Below, in pieces: positions 21,037-29,563 of a stretch of DNA of 32,125 nucleotides. Numbering within the stretch: position 1 is the stretch's first letter; each line of letters begins with the position of its first letter. This DNA comes from Brevibacterium sp. (GTDB taxonomy: Bacteria > Actinomycetota > Actinomycetes > Actinomycetales > Brevibacteriaceae): NCBI RefSeq assembly GCF_022712115.1, contig NZ_JALAHB010000062.1:1-32125 (forward strand), given 5' to 3'. The notes beneath the pieces were generated by a model. That model saw nothing but the letters and a program-made list of their open reading frames with translations, did no database searches and was not told the DNA's origin. Position numbers and translations under genes: made by a program.

Positions 21037-22428
21037 TCAGGTGCGCGAGGTGGGCACGGCGTCCTGGGGCTCACTCCGGGAGAGGATGCCCGGGAGCCCC
21101 CGGCCGCGCTCCGTCGCGAGCACGAACACCGCCCCCACCAGGAGGAACAGGAATCCGAGGCTGCCGGTGGCGGAGATGAGCTGATAGCCGCCGATCCCGC
21201 CCAGCCAGCGCAGGATGCGGCCGGGCGCGGACAGGGCGTGTGCGCTTGCAGTCGGATCGGTGATCATGCCCGCGGGTGCGTCCGGGGCAGGACCGAGGGC
21301 TGAGGCGGAGCCCGTCCCGGAGGCGGGGTCCCAGGAGGAGGCCGAGGCCGCGGTCCCGGAACCTGCAGTTCCGGAGCCTGCTGTCCCGGAGCTTGCTGTC
21401 CCGGAGCCTGCAGCCCCGGAGGTCGCAGTCCTGCTGTCCGCGGGTGCTGCGGAGGCATAGCGGATCGCGACGGTGTGGTCGCCCGGTGTGCGGCCGGTGA
21501 AGAGGGTGAGGAGACCTGTGACCGCGACCGTTCCCCAGATTCCCAGGGCGGTGCCGAGGTCTCCGGAGGAGTCCGCCCGCAGTTCGCCCGTGAGCGCGTA
21601 CTCGAGGAGATTGATCGTCACCGTGATCGTCGTGGAGAGCAGGGTGGCGAAGAGGAGATCGCAGACCGCGCCCAGGACGCGTCGCCGCTTGGAGACCGGA
21701 CGGGGCCTTCTTGCGGTGCCCGCGCTCGACTCGAGTGCAGACCTGTCCCCGCCGGCCGCGTGCGCAGACGTGCCCGCGTCGGCCGTGACTGGGGATGGGC
21801 CCGCGCCGGCCCCGGCCTCGGGCGCGGTGCTCATGCCGGCCTCACCTGCGGCAGTGCCTGCGGCCAGCCGCCGCAGCAGTGCGAAGGCGGCCGCGAGGAC
21901 TCCGCCCAGGAGTGCGCCGACGGTGTTCGCCATGAGGTCGTCGACGTCGAAGAGCCGGTAGGCGCAGGGATAGAGCCCCCACAGTCCGGTGAGCTGCGTC
22001 GTCTCGATGCAGAGCGAGACGGCGAAGCCGAGCACGGTGGACCAGATGATCCCGCGTCCCCACAGCCAGCGCAGCAGGATGCCCAGTGGCAGGAACAGCA
22101 GGATGTTGAAGGCCACCTGGAGGACGGCGGGATTGTGCAGGAGCGCGCGCGGGCCCGAGGTGTCGAACGTCCGGATGTCCGCGAGGAACTGGAAGGGGGT
22201 GAGCTGGGCGGGCGCACAGCGGATCTGCGCGGGGTCCGGCAGCGGCAGCAGGGTGTAGGTCCACAGCGCCATCGCGTAGATGAGGAACGCCGTCCAGAGG
22301 AGGGTGCGCAGCAGCGTGAGATGTCCGCGTCGCCGGTAGTTCGCGTACACGAAGGGGACGAACAGCGCGACGGCGATGAGGATGCCCACGCCGATCGCGA
22401 CCGCTGCCGAGAGGACCTGACCGTTCAT
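21037..22428 (-). CDS. VanZ-RDD fusion membrane protein with low-complexity insertions
   Basis: A 463-residue membrane protein. Residues 1-188 form a VanZ domain: hydrophobic segments near 10-28, 41-62, 103-121, 128-147 and 165-187, with Glu142 (CIETTQL) and DVDDLMANTVGALLGG (161-176), the typical VanZ signature. After a polar Ala/Gly linker (190-245) follows an RDD-type domain (about 246-327: RRRVLGAVCDLLFATLLS, then FTGRTPGDHTVAIRY), which is interrupted by a Ser/Gly/Thr/Ala repeat (about 328-400) before its last membrane segment (415-438). VanZ confers low-level teicoplanin resistance in enterococci, but most family members have no known role. No good ribosome site precedes ATG 22428. The function is unknown. 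Confidence 0.75.
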   Translation of the reverse strand: MNGQVLSAAVAIGVGILIAVALFVPFVYANYRRRGHLTLLRTLLWTAFLIYAMALWTYTLLPLPDPAQIRCAPAQLTPFQFLADIRTFDTSGPRALLHNPAVLQVAFNILLFLPLGILLRWLWGRGIIWSTVLGFAVSLCIETTQLTGLWGLYPCAYRLFDVDDLMANTVGALLGGVLAAAFALLRRLAAGTAAGEAGMSTAPEAGAGAGPSPVTADAGTSAHAAGGDRSALESSAGTARRPRPVSKRRRVLGAVCDLLFATLLSTTITVTINLLEYALTGELRADSSGDLGTALGIWGTVAVTGLLTLFTGRTPGDHTVAIRYASAAPADSRTATSGAAGSGTASSGTAGSGTAGSGTAASASSWDPASGTGSASALGPAPDAPAGMITDPTASAHALSAPGRILRWLGGIGGYQLISATGSLGFLFLLVGAVFVLATERGRGLPGILSRSEPQDAVPTSRT

Positions 22429-22608
22429 GGGTCAAGATTCTCACGCGGACGGCGGCCCTGAAGGCGGCCGCGGCGAGGAGGTCTCTCCAGAATCACACGC
22501 GGACGCGGACGCGGAGGGCGGAGGTGTGATCTCCGGCCGGGTGCGCGTGGTGCGGCAGCCGGATCTGCGGGGGCGGACGGACGCGGCGTGTGCGCCCGAG
22601 GCGCCGGC

Positions 22609-23520
22609 TCAGCCGGTGGGCACCTCGATGGTGGGCAGGGCGGTCGCGGCGGTGGTGAGGACCTCGCGCAGCGCCGGGCTGCTGGGCGGCTCCCGGTGGG
22701 CGAGGTAGACGACGATGGGGTCGTCGTGGCCCACCTCCAGGGGCACGCTCACCACTCCGGGGTGGTTGAACCCGGCGGTGACGGAGTCGTAGGAGATGGT
22801 GATGCCCATCTCCGTGGAGATGAGGGCGCCGATGATCCACGAGTCCGCGACCTCCTGGACGACGCGGGGTTCGAAGCCCGCGCGATGGCACCAGCGGGAG
22901 ATGAGTTCGCGCATCGTCGAGCCGGAGTCCGAGGGCAGGAGGATGAAGCTCTCGTCCGCGAGCTCCTCGACCCTGACGGAGGTGCGCCGGGCGAAGCGGT
23001 GGGAGCCGTAGACGGCGACGACGGGCTGGTCGATCATGACCGGCCGGCCGTAGATGTGCGGCGGCTGGGTCTGCCAGCGCACGAGTGCGAGGTCGATCGT
23101 GCCGTCGCGCAGCCGGTCCAGGGCCTCCTTGGTGTAGATGCTGGACTCGAGCTCCATCGTGATGCCGGGCTTGCGGTGGCGGACGGCGCGTGTGAGCCGT
23201 GCCGCGAGCAGGGCGGAGGAGTAGCCGCCGAATCCGAGGCGGACCCGGCCCGTGTCGCCGGCGGCGGCGAAGTGCACGGCCTGCTCCGCGGTCTCCGAGG
23301 CCTCCAGCAGTGCGCGTGCCGGGCCCACGAGGGCCTCGCCCGCGGGGGCGAGGGCGACCTGGCGGGTGGTGCGGTGGAAGAGTTCGGCGCCCAGCTCCTT
23401 CTCGAACTGGCGGATGGTGCGGCTGAGCGGTGGCTGCGCCATGCCCAGCCGTTCCGCCGCGCGACCGAAGTGCAGCTCTTCCGCCACGGCGAGGAAGGCG
23501 CGGATCTGTTGCAGTTCCAT
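22609..23520 (-). CDS. LysR-type regulator, divergent from the CoA-transferase operon
   Basis: A 303-residue LysR-type protein. The DNA-binding domain occupies residues 1-60 (MELQQIRAFLAVAEELHFGR, then AERLGMAQPPLSRTIRQFEKELGAELFHR), a sequence close to the CatR/BenM type of regulators, and the effector domain starts near 90 (GRVRLGFGGYSS). Those relatives respond to muconate or similar acids, fitting a regulator of a carboxylate pathway, but the effector here is unknown. It is divergent from the operon at 23681-28195. ATG 23520 lacks a good ribosome site; the frame is open further upstream but carries no family sequence. The VanZ-RDD gene lies downstream on the same strand after 180 bases. 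Confidence 0.9.
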   Translation of the reverse strand: MELQQIRAFLAVAEELHFGRAAERLGMAQPPLSRTIRQFEKELGAELFHRTTRQVALAPAGEALVGPARALLEASETAEQAVHFAAAGDTGRVRLGFGGYSSALLAARLTRAVRHRKPGITMELESSIYTKEALDRLRDGTIDLALVRWQTQPPHIYGRPVMIDQPVVAVYGSHRFARRTSVRVEELADESFILLPSDSGSTMRELISRWCHRAGFEPRVVQEVADSWIIGALISTEMGITISYDSVTAGFNHPGVVSVPLEVGHDDPIVVYLAHREPPSSPALREVLTTAATALPTIEVPTG

Positions 23521-23680
23521 GAACGGCAGTATCGCATGATTAATGCTCAAATATAAAGAAAGAAGGTGGATTCTCTCTGGCTGTTGACATAATCTGGCGG
23601 GGTCCTGCTGTGACGCGGGACGCTCGGTGAGCAGGACGCTCCGGAGCGGAGCGATGAAGCTGTGAGAGAGGGAGCTGCCA
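23521..23680. promoter_or_regulatory. Divergent control region of LysR and CoA-transferase operon
   Basis: This region is AT-richer around 23534-23565 than anything near it. A GCAT/ATGC dyad with a five-base spacer (23534-23546) lies 14 bases before the LysR start. On the plus strand a perfect -35 hexamer TTGACA (23584-23589) is present, though the -10 expected 17 bases later is poor; TAATCT (23590-23595) could instead be a -10. The operon's ribosome site is GGGAG at 23670-23674. Confidence 0.4.
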
Positions 23681-24637
23681 GTGGCAGAGGAGCAGGGGGC
23701 GCCGGACCGGCGCTCGGACAAGGTCAGAGACCTCGGCGAGGCGATCGCGGAGCTTGTGCACGACGGGGACACCATCGCACTCGAGGGCTTCTCGCACCTC
23801 ATCCCCTTCGCCGCAGGCCACGAGATCATCCGGCAGGGGAGGAAGCACCTCACATTCTGCCGCATGACCCCGGATCTCATCGCGGACATGCTGATCGCCG
23901 CGGGCTGTGTCGACCGGCTGGTGTGCTCGTTCTTCGCCTCCGGCTCCGCCGGCAGCCTCTACGAGATCCGCAGGCGTCTGGAGAAGCACGACCCGGAACC
24001 CCTCGCGGTGGAGGAGTACAGCCACCACGCGATGGTCCTGCGCTACCACGCGGGTGCCAGCCGCCTCCCCTTCGTCCCCATCCGCTCGTTCGCCGGCTCG
24101 GACATCCCCCGCATCAACCCGGACATCCGCGAGGTGGACGACCCCTACGGCGAGGGCACCGTCTACGTGGTGCCGCCGCTCAACCCGGATGTGACGATCA
24201 TCCACGCACAGCGCGCGGACTCCCGCGGCAACGCGCAGATCTGGGGCATCACGGGGGTGCAGCAGGAGGCCGTCTACGCCGCGCAGCGCGTGATCGTTAC
24301 GGTCGAGGAGATCGTGGACGACGAGGTGGTCCGCTCCGATCCCAACCGCACCCTCATCCCCGCACACGCCGTGGACGCCGTGTGCGTGGTGCCCCGCGGC
24401 GCGCACCCCTCGTATGTGCAGGGTTCCTACGACCGCGACAACGCCTTCTACCGGATGTGGCCGCCGCTCGCCAAGGACCCCGCGAAGCTCCAGGAGTGGC
24501 TGGACACCCACGTGCGGGGGACCCGCACGCACGAGGAGTACCTGGCGCAGGTGGGCGAGGAGCACCTGCGCTCGCTGGAGGTGGCCTCGCGGCCCTCGCA
24601 GCCGGTGGACTACGGCAGAAGGAGGACGGACGCATGA
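23681..24637 (+). CDS. CoA-transferase subunit A (3-oxoadipate/glutaconate type)
   Basis: A 318-residue family I CoA-transferase alpha subunit. The sequence DGDTIALEGFSHLIPFAAGHEIIRQG (28-53) and, later, NPDVTIIHAQRADSRGNAQIWGITGVQQEA (168-197) and GAHPSYVQGSYDRDN match, from memory, CatI/PcaI-type 3-oxoadipate CoA-transferases and glutaconate CoA-transferase GctA. It would move CoA between succinyl-CoA or acetyl-CoA and a dicarboxylic acid, together with the B subunit. No ring-cleavage genes of the 3-oxoadipate pathway are in the window, so the true acid is open. The start is GTG 23681 with AGAGGGAG six bases upstream. The stop overlaps the next ATG by four bases. Confidence 0.88.
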   Translation: MAEEQGAPDRRSDKVRDLGEAIAELVHDGDTIALEGFSHLIPFAAGHEIIRQGRKHLTFCRMTPDLIADMLIAAGCVDRLVCSFFASGSAGSLYEIRRRLEKHDPEPLAVEEYSHHAMVLRYHAGASRLPFVPIRSFAGSDIPRINPDIREVDDPYGEGTVYVVPPLNPDVTIIHAQRADSRGNAQIWGITGVQQEAVYAAQRVIVTVEEIVDDEVVRSDPNRTLIPAHAVDAVCVVPRGAHPSYVQGSYDRDNAFYRMWPPLAKDPAKLQEWLDTHVRGTRTHEEYLAQVGEEHLRSLEVASRPSQPVDYGRRRTDA

Positions 24638-25482
24638 GCGCGGTGGACGGAGCACGCACGGAAGCACGCACTGTGGAGGGAACGGCAGCGGTGGACGCAG
24701 GACAGGCGGCGGTGGCTCAGGACTACTCGCAGACGGAGCTCATCGTCTGCGCGGCGGCTGCGCTGCTGGCCGGCAAGCGGACGGTGTTCGCGGGCATCGG
24801 ACTGCCCACCCTGGCGGTGGACCTGGCGCACCGGACCATCAACCGGGGCATCGAGCTCATCTACGAATCCGGCGTGGCCGGAGCGCACCCCGAGGCCATG
24901 GCGGAGGGCATCGCGGACTCCGTGGTGGTCTCCGGCGCGGAGTCCGTGGTGAGCATGCAGGCGCTGTTCGGCTACGTGCTGCAGGGCGGCAACGTGGATG
25001 TGGGCTTCCTGGGTGCGGCGCAGATCGACCGGCACGGCTCGCTCAACACCTCCGTGATCGGCGACTGGGAGAAGCCCACCGTGCGGCTGCCCGGCTCCGG
25101 CGGGGCGACGGACATCATGGCCAACGCCGGAGAGGTGTTCGTCATCATCCGCCGGCACGACCACGCCTCGTTCCCCGCGCAGCTGGACTTCGTCACCTCG
25201 CCCTCGCCGGTGGCCGCACGCGCCAGCGGCCGCGGCATCATGCCGCAGGGCCACGGCGTGAGCACCGTCATCACCCCGCTGGGCGTGCTGCGGCGTGAGG
25301 ACCCGTACGGCGAGCTCGTGCTCACGCACACGCACCCGGGAGTGACGGTGGAGCAGGTGCGCGAGGCCACCGGCTGGGACCTGGCCGTCGCGGACGAGGT
25401 CGCGGTCACCTCGGAGCCCACGGCGGAGCAGGTGCGCCTGCTCCGGGACGAGATCGACACCGTCCGCCTGTACCTGCGCTGA
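24634..25482 (+). CDS. CoA-transferase subunit B (3-oxoadipate/glutaconate type)
   Basis: A 282-residue beta subunit. It holds the catalytic glutamate of family I transferases, Glu78 in IYESG, which forms the enzyme-CoA thioester. GIGLPTLAVDLA (54-65), VGFLGAAQIDRHGSLNTSVIGDW and RLPGSGGATDIMANAG match the CatJ/GctB type. The first 30 residues are a polar, Ala/Thr-rich extension. ATG 24634 overlaps the stop of subunit A (ATGA) and has AAGGAGG eight bases upstream, guaranteeing balanced synthesis of the two subunits. Confidence 0.9.
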   Translation: MSAVDGARTEARTVEGTAAVDAGQAAVAQDYSQTELIVCAAAALLAGKRTVFAGIGLPTLAVDLAHRTINRGIELIYESGVAGAHPEAMAEGIADSVVVSGAESVVSMQALFGYVLQGGNVDVGFLGAAQIDRHGSLNTSVIGDWEKPTVRLPGSGGATDIMANAGEVFVIIRRHDHASFPAQLDFVTSPSPVAARASGRGIMPQGHGVSTVITPLGVLRREDPYGELVLTHTHPGVTVEQVREATGWDLAVADEVAVTSEPTAEQVRLLRDEIDTVRLYLR

Positions 25483-25562
25483 CTGTGCCTGCGCTGACTG
25501 CGCCTGCGACGAGCACGGCCGGCACTGGAGATTCGATGAGAACGGAAGAGGAGAGTCAGCCG

Positions 25563-26765
25563 ATGAGCTCGGAGAACGTGACCACGGAGAGCCTGTTCGA
25601 GCGGTCCGGGGAGGGCCCGCTGGCGGGCGTGGTCGTCGCGGACTTCTCACGGGTGCTCGCGGGCCCCTACGCCACGATGATGCTGGCGGACCTGGGTGCC
25701 ACCGTCATCAAGGTGGAGGGCCCCGGCGGTGACGACACCCGCAGCTGGAAGCCGCCGGTGCGCGGCGACGACGCCACCTACTACCTCTCCGTCAACCGCA
25801 ACAAGCGCGACGTGGTGCTCGACTTCGGCGTGCCCGAGGACCTGGCGCTCGCCCAGGAGCTCGCCCGGCGCGCGGACGTGGTGGTGGAGAACTTCAAGCC
25901 CGGTGGGCTCGCGAAGTTCGGGCTCGACTACGAGACCGTCCGGGCCGGCAACCCCAGCGTCGTCTACGCCTCGGTCACGGGGTTCGGCGGGCACAATCCG
26001 CAGCCCGGCTACGACCTGCTCGTCCAGGGCCTCTCCGGCTTCATGAGCCTCACCGGCGCTCCGGACGGCCCGCCCTTCCGCGGCGGAGTGGCGATCTTCG
26101 ACGTGATGACGGGCCTGCACACCACCATCGGCATCCTCGCCGCGCTCCGTCACCGCACGGCGACGGGGGAGGGCCAGCAGGTGGAGACGAACCTGCTCTC
26201 CTCCGCGCTCTCCGGCATGGTCAACCAGACCTCCGGCTACGTGGCGGCGGGCAACGTGCCCACGCGCATGGGCAACGAGCACCCCAGCCTCTACCCGTAC
26301 CAGCCGATGGCGACGGGTGAGGGGGAGCTCATCATCGCCTGCGGCAACGACCGCCAGTTCGCGGTGCTCGCGGAGGCGGTGGAGCGTCCGGAGTGGCTCG
26401 AGGACGAGCGCTTCGCCACCGCCGTTCCCCGGAACCGGCACCGCAAGGAGCTGGAGCCGCTGCTGCTGGAGGCGCTCTCCCACCGGTCCGCACAGGAGTG
26501 GTACGCCCTCCTCACGGAGCGCGGGCTGCCGTGCGCGCCCATCAACTCGGTGGCGCAGGGAGTGCAGCTCGCGGAGCAGATGGGTCTGGACCCGGTCGCC
26601 GAGGTGGGCTCCGGCGACCGCGTCGTCCCCACCGTGGCCAGCCCCCTGCGCCTCTCGCGCACGCCGGTCGCCTACGACCTCGCCCCGCCGCGGCTGGGGG
26701 AGGACTCGGACCTCGTGCGCGCCTGGCTGAGCGCTCCCCCGGCGGGGGAGGGCTCCGCACAGTGA
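25563..26765 (+). CDS. Class III CoA-transferase, SUGCT-like
   Basis: A 400-residue family III CoA-transferase with Asp151 (PGYDLLVQ) in the catalytic position. GDDTRSWKPPVRGDDATYYL (56-75), SVNRNKRDVV (76-85) and SLYPYQPMATGEGELIIACGNDRQFA resemble the succinyl-CoA:glutarate CoA-transferase (SUGCT) branch. It would transfer CoA from a thioester to a dicarboxylic or hydroxy acid. ATG 25563 has GAGGAG nine bases upstream and gives the usual family length; ATG 25536, with GGAG six bases before it, would add nine residues. It is the third gene of the operon and overlaps the MFS gene by four bases (GTGA). Confidence 0.88.
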   Translation: MSSENVTTESLFERSGEGPLAGVVVADFSRVLAGPYATMMLADLGATVIKVEGPGGDDTRSWKPPVRGDDATYYLSVNRNKRDVVLDFGVPEDLALAQELARRADVVVENFKPGGLAKFGLDYETVRAGNPSVVYASVTGFGGHNPQPGYDLLVQGLSGFMSLTGAPDGPPFRGGVAIFDVMTGLHTTIGILAALRHRTATGEGQQVETNLLSSALSGMVNQTSGYVAAGNVPTRMGNEHPSLYPYQPMATGEGELIIACGNDRQFAVLAEAVERPEWLEDERFATAVPRNRHRKELEPLLLEALSHRSAQEWYALLTERGLPCAPINSVAQGVQLAEQMGLDPVAEVGSGDRVVPTVASPLRLSRTPVAYDLAPPRLGEDSDLVRAWLSAPPAGEGSAQ

Positions 26766-28195
26766 CCGGCACCCGCCCGCCGGGCAGGCTGGCATACCTG
26801 GCGATGCTGGGTGTCACCGCGGCGGGCACGCTCGGCGGCACCGTCATCAACGCGCCGCTCGACTGGATCCGCGAGGAGTTCCACTCGACCGACGCGCGCG
26901 TGGTCCTCGCGGTCGCCGCCTACACCGTCGCGATGGCGGTCTCCGTCCCGCTGGCGGGATGGCTGTGCGACCGGTTCGGGGCCATCCGCGTGGTGCTCGC
27001 GGGCCTGGCGCTGCTGGCGCTCGCCCAGCTGCTGGCAGTGTTCGCCCCCAGCCTCGAGATGCTCATCGTCCTGCGGGCCGTGCAGGGGGCGGCCTGCGCG
27101 GCGTTCCCGCCGGGAGTGCAGCGCTCCCTCGTGATCCTCTGGCCGGAGAAGGGGTCAGCGGCCCTCGCGGCGTGGGCGGCTGCCATAGGCGTGGGACAGG
27201 CGATGGGACCTCCCCTGGGCGGGCTGATCACGCAGGCCGTGGGCTGGCGCGGCGTGTTCTGCTTCTCCGCGGCCTTCTCCGGCCTGCTGTTCGCCGTCGT
27301 GGTCCTCACCGTGCCGCGCACGGCGGGCCGCAGAGTGCCCCTGCACGCGCCGGGCATGGGGTTCCTCATGGCCGCTGTGGGCTTCGCGATCGCGACGGTG
27401 ACGCTGGTGGGCCAGCGCGGACCCTGGCCCGTGGAGCTCCTCGTGGGCGCTGCCGCCGTGGTCTGCGGGGTGGTCTTCATGGTGCTCGCCTCCCGGCACC
27501 CGGACGAGCTCGTGCCGCCCCGACTGCTGATGGAGGCCCGGTACATGAGGGCGACGGCGATCGCGATGTCCGCAATGGTCGTCACGGGGATCACGCTGTC
27601 CTCCCTGCCGCTGTGGCTCGCGCAGGTGCTGGGGCTGGAACCGGGGTTCGTGGGCCTCGTCGTGTTCACGACCGCCGCCGCGATGGCGCTGGCCGCGCCG
27701 CTCACCTCCGTGCTGCAGAAGCGGCTGGGCGGGTGGCTCGCGGTCGTGTCCGCACTGTCCGCGCTGCTGGCGGTGACGCTGGCGCTGGGCGCCTGGCTCG
27801 ACTGGGGCCCGGTGGGCACGCACACCGTCGCCGAGGCTGCGGGACGTGCCGCAGCCCAGGCGGGTGTCGCCGAGGCCCAGCCGGGTGCCGCGGTCCCGGC
27901 CCCGGTCGTGCAGGCGCTGGTGATCGTCGTCCTCCTGGCGGTGCTCGGGGCCGCCCTCAACGCCAGCCAGGGCCTCGCCGCATTCTCCGTCTCGCAGACG
28001 GCGGGCGGGCGCAACCCGCTGGCGTTCGGCCTGCACAACACCGGGCGGTTCGCCGGCCTCGCGGTGGGCTTCGCCTGGACGGCGCTCACCTATCCGCTGG
28101 GCTCGATGCTGCTGGTGGGCAGCGGTGCGGCCGTCGCGGTGGCCGTCTCGCTGCTGCTCGTCCTGCGCGGGGGACCGCTGCCGGCGCAGGAGTGA
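26762..28195 (+). CDS. MFS transporter
   Basis: A 477-residue major facilitator protein with about 12-14 membrane segments. The motif-A loop GWLCDRFGAIRV (66-77) follows the second segment; GVGQAMGPPLGGLITQAVGWRGVF (about 140-163) is the motif C region of drug:H+ and related antiporters. A polar, Ala/Gln-rich loop near 355-385 separates later segments. In the operon with two CoA-transferases it probably imports the acid they activate, or exports a product; the presence of motif C speaks for proton antiport, so direction is unsure. The start is GTG 26762, overlapping the preceding stop, with GGGGGAGGG a few bases upstream. Confidence 0.85.
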   Translation: MTGTRPPGRLAYLAMLGVTAAGTLGGTVINAPLDWIREEFHSTDARVVLAVAAYTVAMAVSVPLAGWLCDRFGAIRVVLAGLALLALAQLLAVFAPSLEMLIVLRAVQGAACAAFPPGVQRSLVILWPEKGSAALAAWAAAIGVGQAMGPPLGGLITQAVGWRGVFCFSAAFSGLLFAVVVLTVPRTAGRRVPLHAPGMGFLMAAVGFAIATVTLVGQRGPWPVELLVGAAAVVCGVVFMVLASRHPDELVPPRLLMEARYMRATAIAMSAMVVTGITLSSLPLWLAQVLGLEPGFVGLVVFTTAAAMALAAPLTSVLQKRLGGWLAVVSALSALLAVTLALGAWLDWGPVGTHTVAEAAGRAAAQAGVAEAQPGAAVPAPVVQALVIVVLLAVLGAALNASQGLAAFSVSQTAGGRNPLAFGLHNTGRFAGLAVGFAWTALTYPLGSMLLVGSGAAVAVAVSLLLVLRGGPLPAQE

Positions 28196-28282
28196 GCGCT
28201 CTGCACCCGTGAGCTCCGCCCGGGGCGTGAGCGGTGCGTTCGCAGAGGAGCGAAGAGGCCCGGCCCCGCGGGTGCGAGCGCT
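28195..28282. terminator. Long-loop inverted repeat after MFS gene
   Basis: AGCGCTC-GCACCCG (28195-28209, with one bulged T) is complementary to CGGGTGCGAGCGCT (28269-28282) across a 59-base loop. It begins in the MFS stop codon and lies before the convergent membrane protein gene. The long loop makes it a weak candidate. Confidence 0.35.
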
Positions 28283-28336
28283 CAGCTGACCTTCCGGCAC
28301 CCGGCAGTCCGTACCCCGCCCCGCGGACGTGAGGGC

Positions 28337-29548
28337 TCAGCTCCGGGAGGGCAGAGCGTTCTCCCACGGCCAGGTGAAGTCGGGATCCTCCCAGGGCCAG
28401 GTGAAGCCGCCGTCTCCGGAGCCCCCGTCGCTTCCGGAACCGCCGTCGTTCCCGGAGTTCCCGCTGCCCTCGTCCGGGGAGCCCCCGTCCGAGCCCTCGC
28501 CGCTGCCGGAGCCGTCGCCACCGTTGCCGCTGTCCGAGCCGCCGGAACCCTCGCCGTCGTCCCACGGCGGCCGCCAGTCGTCGAACGGTCCTCCGCCGTC
28601 GTCCTCGGGCGCAGGGCTCTCCTCCTCGGGGGAGTCGTTCCCGGAGTCGTCGCCGGAGGGCGATTCCTCCTCGGAGCCGCCGTCGGACCAGGGGAAGCGC
28701 GGGCCGGAGTCGTCCTCGGGCGTGGGCTCCTCGGCGGGTTCCGTCTCCTCCACCTCCTCCGTGGCCGCGGGCGCGGGGTCGTCCGCGGCCTCGTCGTCCC
28801 GCGGCCAGAACAGCAGCGCCGCCGCAGCGACCAGCAGTGCGAGGAGGACGATGATCACCCAGGAGGAGGCCCGCCGGTACCAGGGCGTGGGCTCCTCGGG
28901 CTCCTCCGGGGCGGGCCCGGAGGCAGAGGCCCCGGGTACGGGAGCGAGGTCGATGCCCTGCGCGAACACGGCTCGCGAGAACGCGGTGTCCTGGAACTCG
29001 GGCTCGCCCGGTCCCCCTTCCGCCCCGAAGCCGCCGGGAGTGCCGGGGCCGCCGGAATCTCCGCCGCCCGCACCGAACCCGCCGGCCCCGGCTCCACCGG
29101 CCCAGTTCGCGCCGGCCTGCGGGTACAGGCGCGTGCCCCCGTCGTCCTGCCCGGCGGCGCCTGTGCCCTGTCCGGGCGTCGCACCGCCGGAGCCGGCCTG
29201 CGGGTAGAGACGTGTGCCGTCGTCGGCTGCTCCCGCGGCTCCGGCCGCACCCGCTGCTCCCGTCGCGCCCGCCGTTCCGGCCGGGGCCGCCGCGGACGGC
29301 ATCACGCGGGTGGACGGCGGGGCTGCCTGTGCCTCACCGGCGGCGGGAGACCGCGGGTGGCCCCGGCGCCTGCCGAGGATCGGGCCCTGCTGGGACTCCT
29401 GCTGCGAGGCCGCGCGGCGGATGCGGGGCGACTCGGCCCGCGGCAGCACGCGGGTGCTGTCGTCCTCCGTGTACCGGACCGTCTCCTCGTCCGCGCCGCT
29501 CGAGCCTCTGCGCGGGCCGGTGCCCTCTTCGCCGGGTCCATGGGTCAT
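28337..29548 (-). CDS. Single-pass membrane protein with repeated TR-x-x-P motifs and an acidic C-terminal tail
   Basis: A 403-residue protein with no recognised domain. The cytoplasmic-side N-terminal part (1-228) is low-complexity Gly/Ala/Pro and contains four spaced similar motifs: TRVLPRA (32-38), TRVMPSA (80-86), TRLYPQA (112-118) and TRLYPQA (139-145). A membrane segment spans about 229-248, preceded by YRR, which predicts the N-terminus inside. The outer tail (250-403) is highly acidic, rich in Asp, Glu, Ser and Gly, and ends with two copies of FTWPWE (382-387, 391-396). The threonines could be kinase sites, but this is speculation. AAGGAGGA lies ten bases before ATG 29548, overlapping the end of the upstream gene 15 bases away. 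The function is unknown. Confidence 0.7.
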   Translation of the reverse strand: MTHGPGEEGTGPRRGSSGADEETVRYTEDDSTRVLPRAESPRIRRAASQQESQQGPILGRRRGHPRSPAAGEAQAAPPSTRVMPSAAAPAGTAGATGAAGAAGAAGAADDGTRLYPQAGSGGATPGQGTGAAGQDDGGTRLYPQAGANWAGGAGAGGFGAGGGDSGGPGTPGGFGAEGGPGEPEFQDTAFSRAVFAQGIDLAPVPGASASGPAPEEPEEPTPWYRRASSWVIIVLLALLVAAAALLFWPRDDEAADDPAPAATEEVEETEPAEEPTPEDDSGPRFPWSDGGSEEESPSGDDSGNDSPEEESPAPEDDGGGPFDDWRPPWDDGEGSGGSDSGNGGDGSGSGEGSDGGSPDEGSGNSGNDGGSGSDGGSGDGGFTWPWEDPDFTWPWENALPSRS

Positions 29549-29563
29549 GCGTGTGTTCCTCCT

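Noticed and set aside
22863..22893. A tRNA T-arm-like sequence (GGTTCGA flanked by CGGG/CCCG, followed by a CCA)
   Set aside because: No acceptor or anticodon arm can be formed upstream, and the stretch encodes the LysR effector domain (RAGFEPRVVQ).
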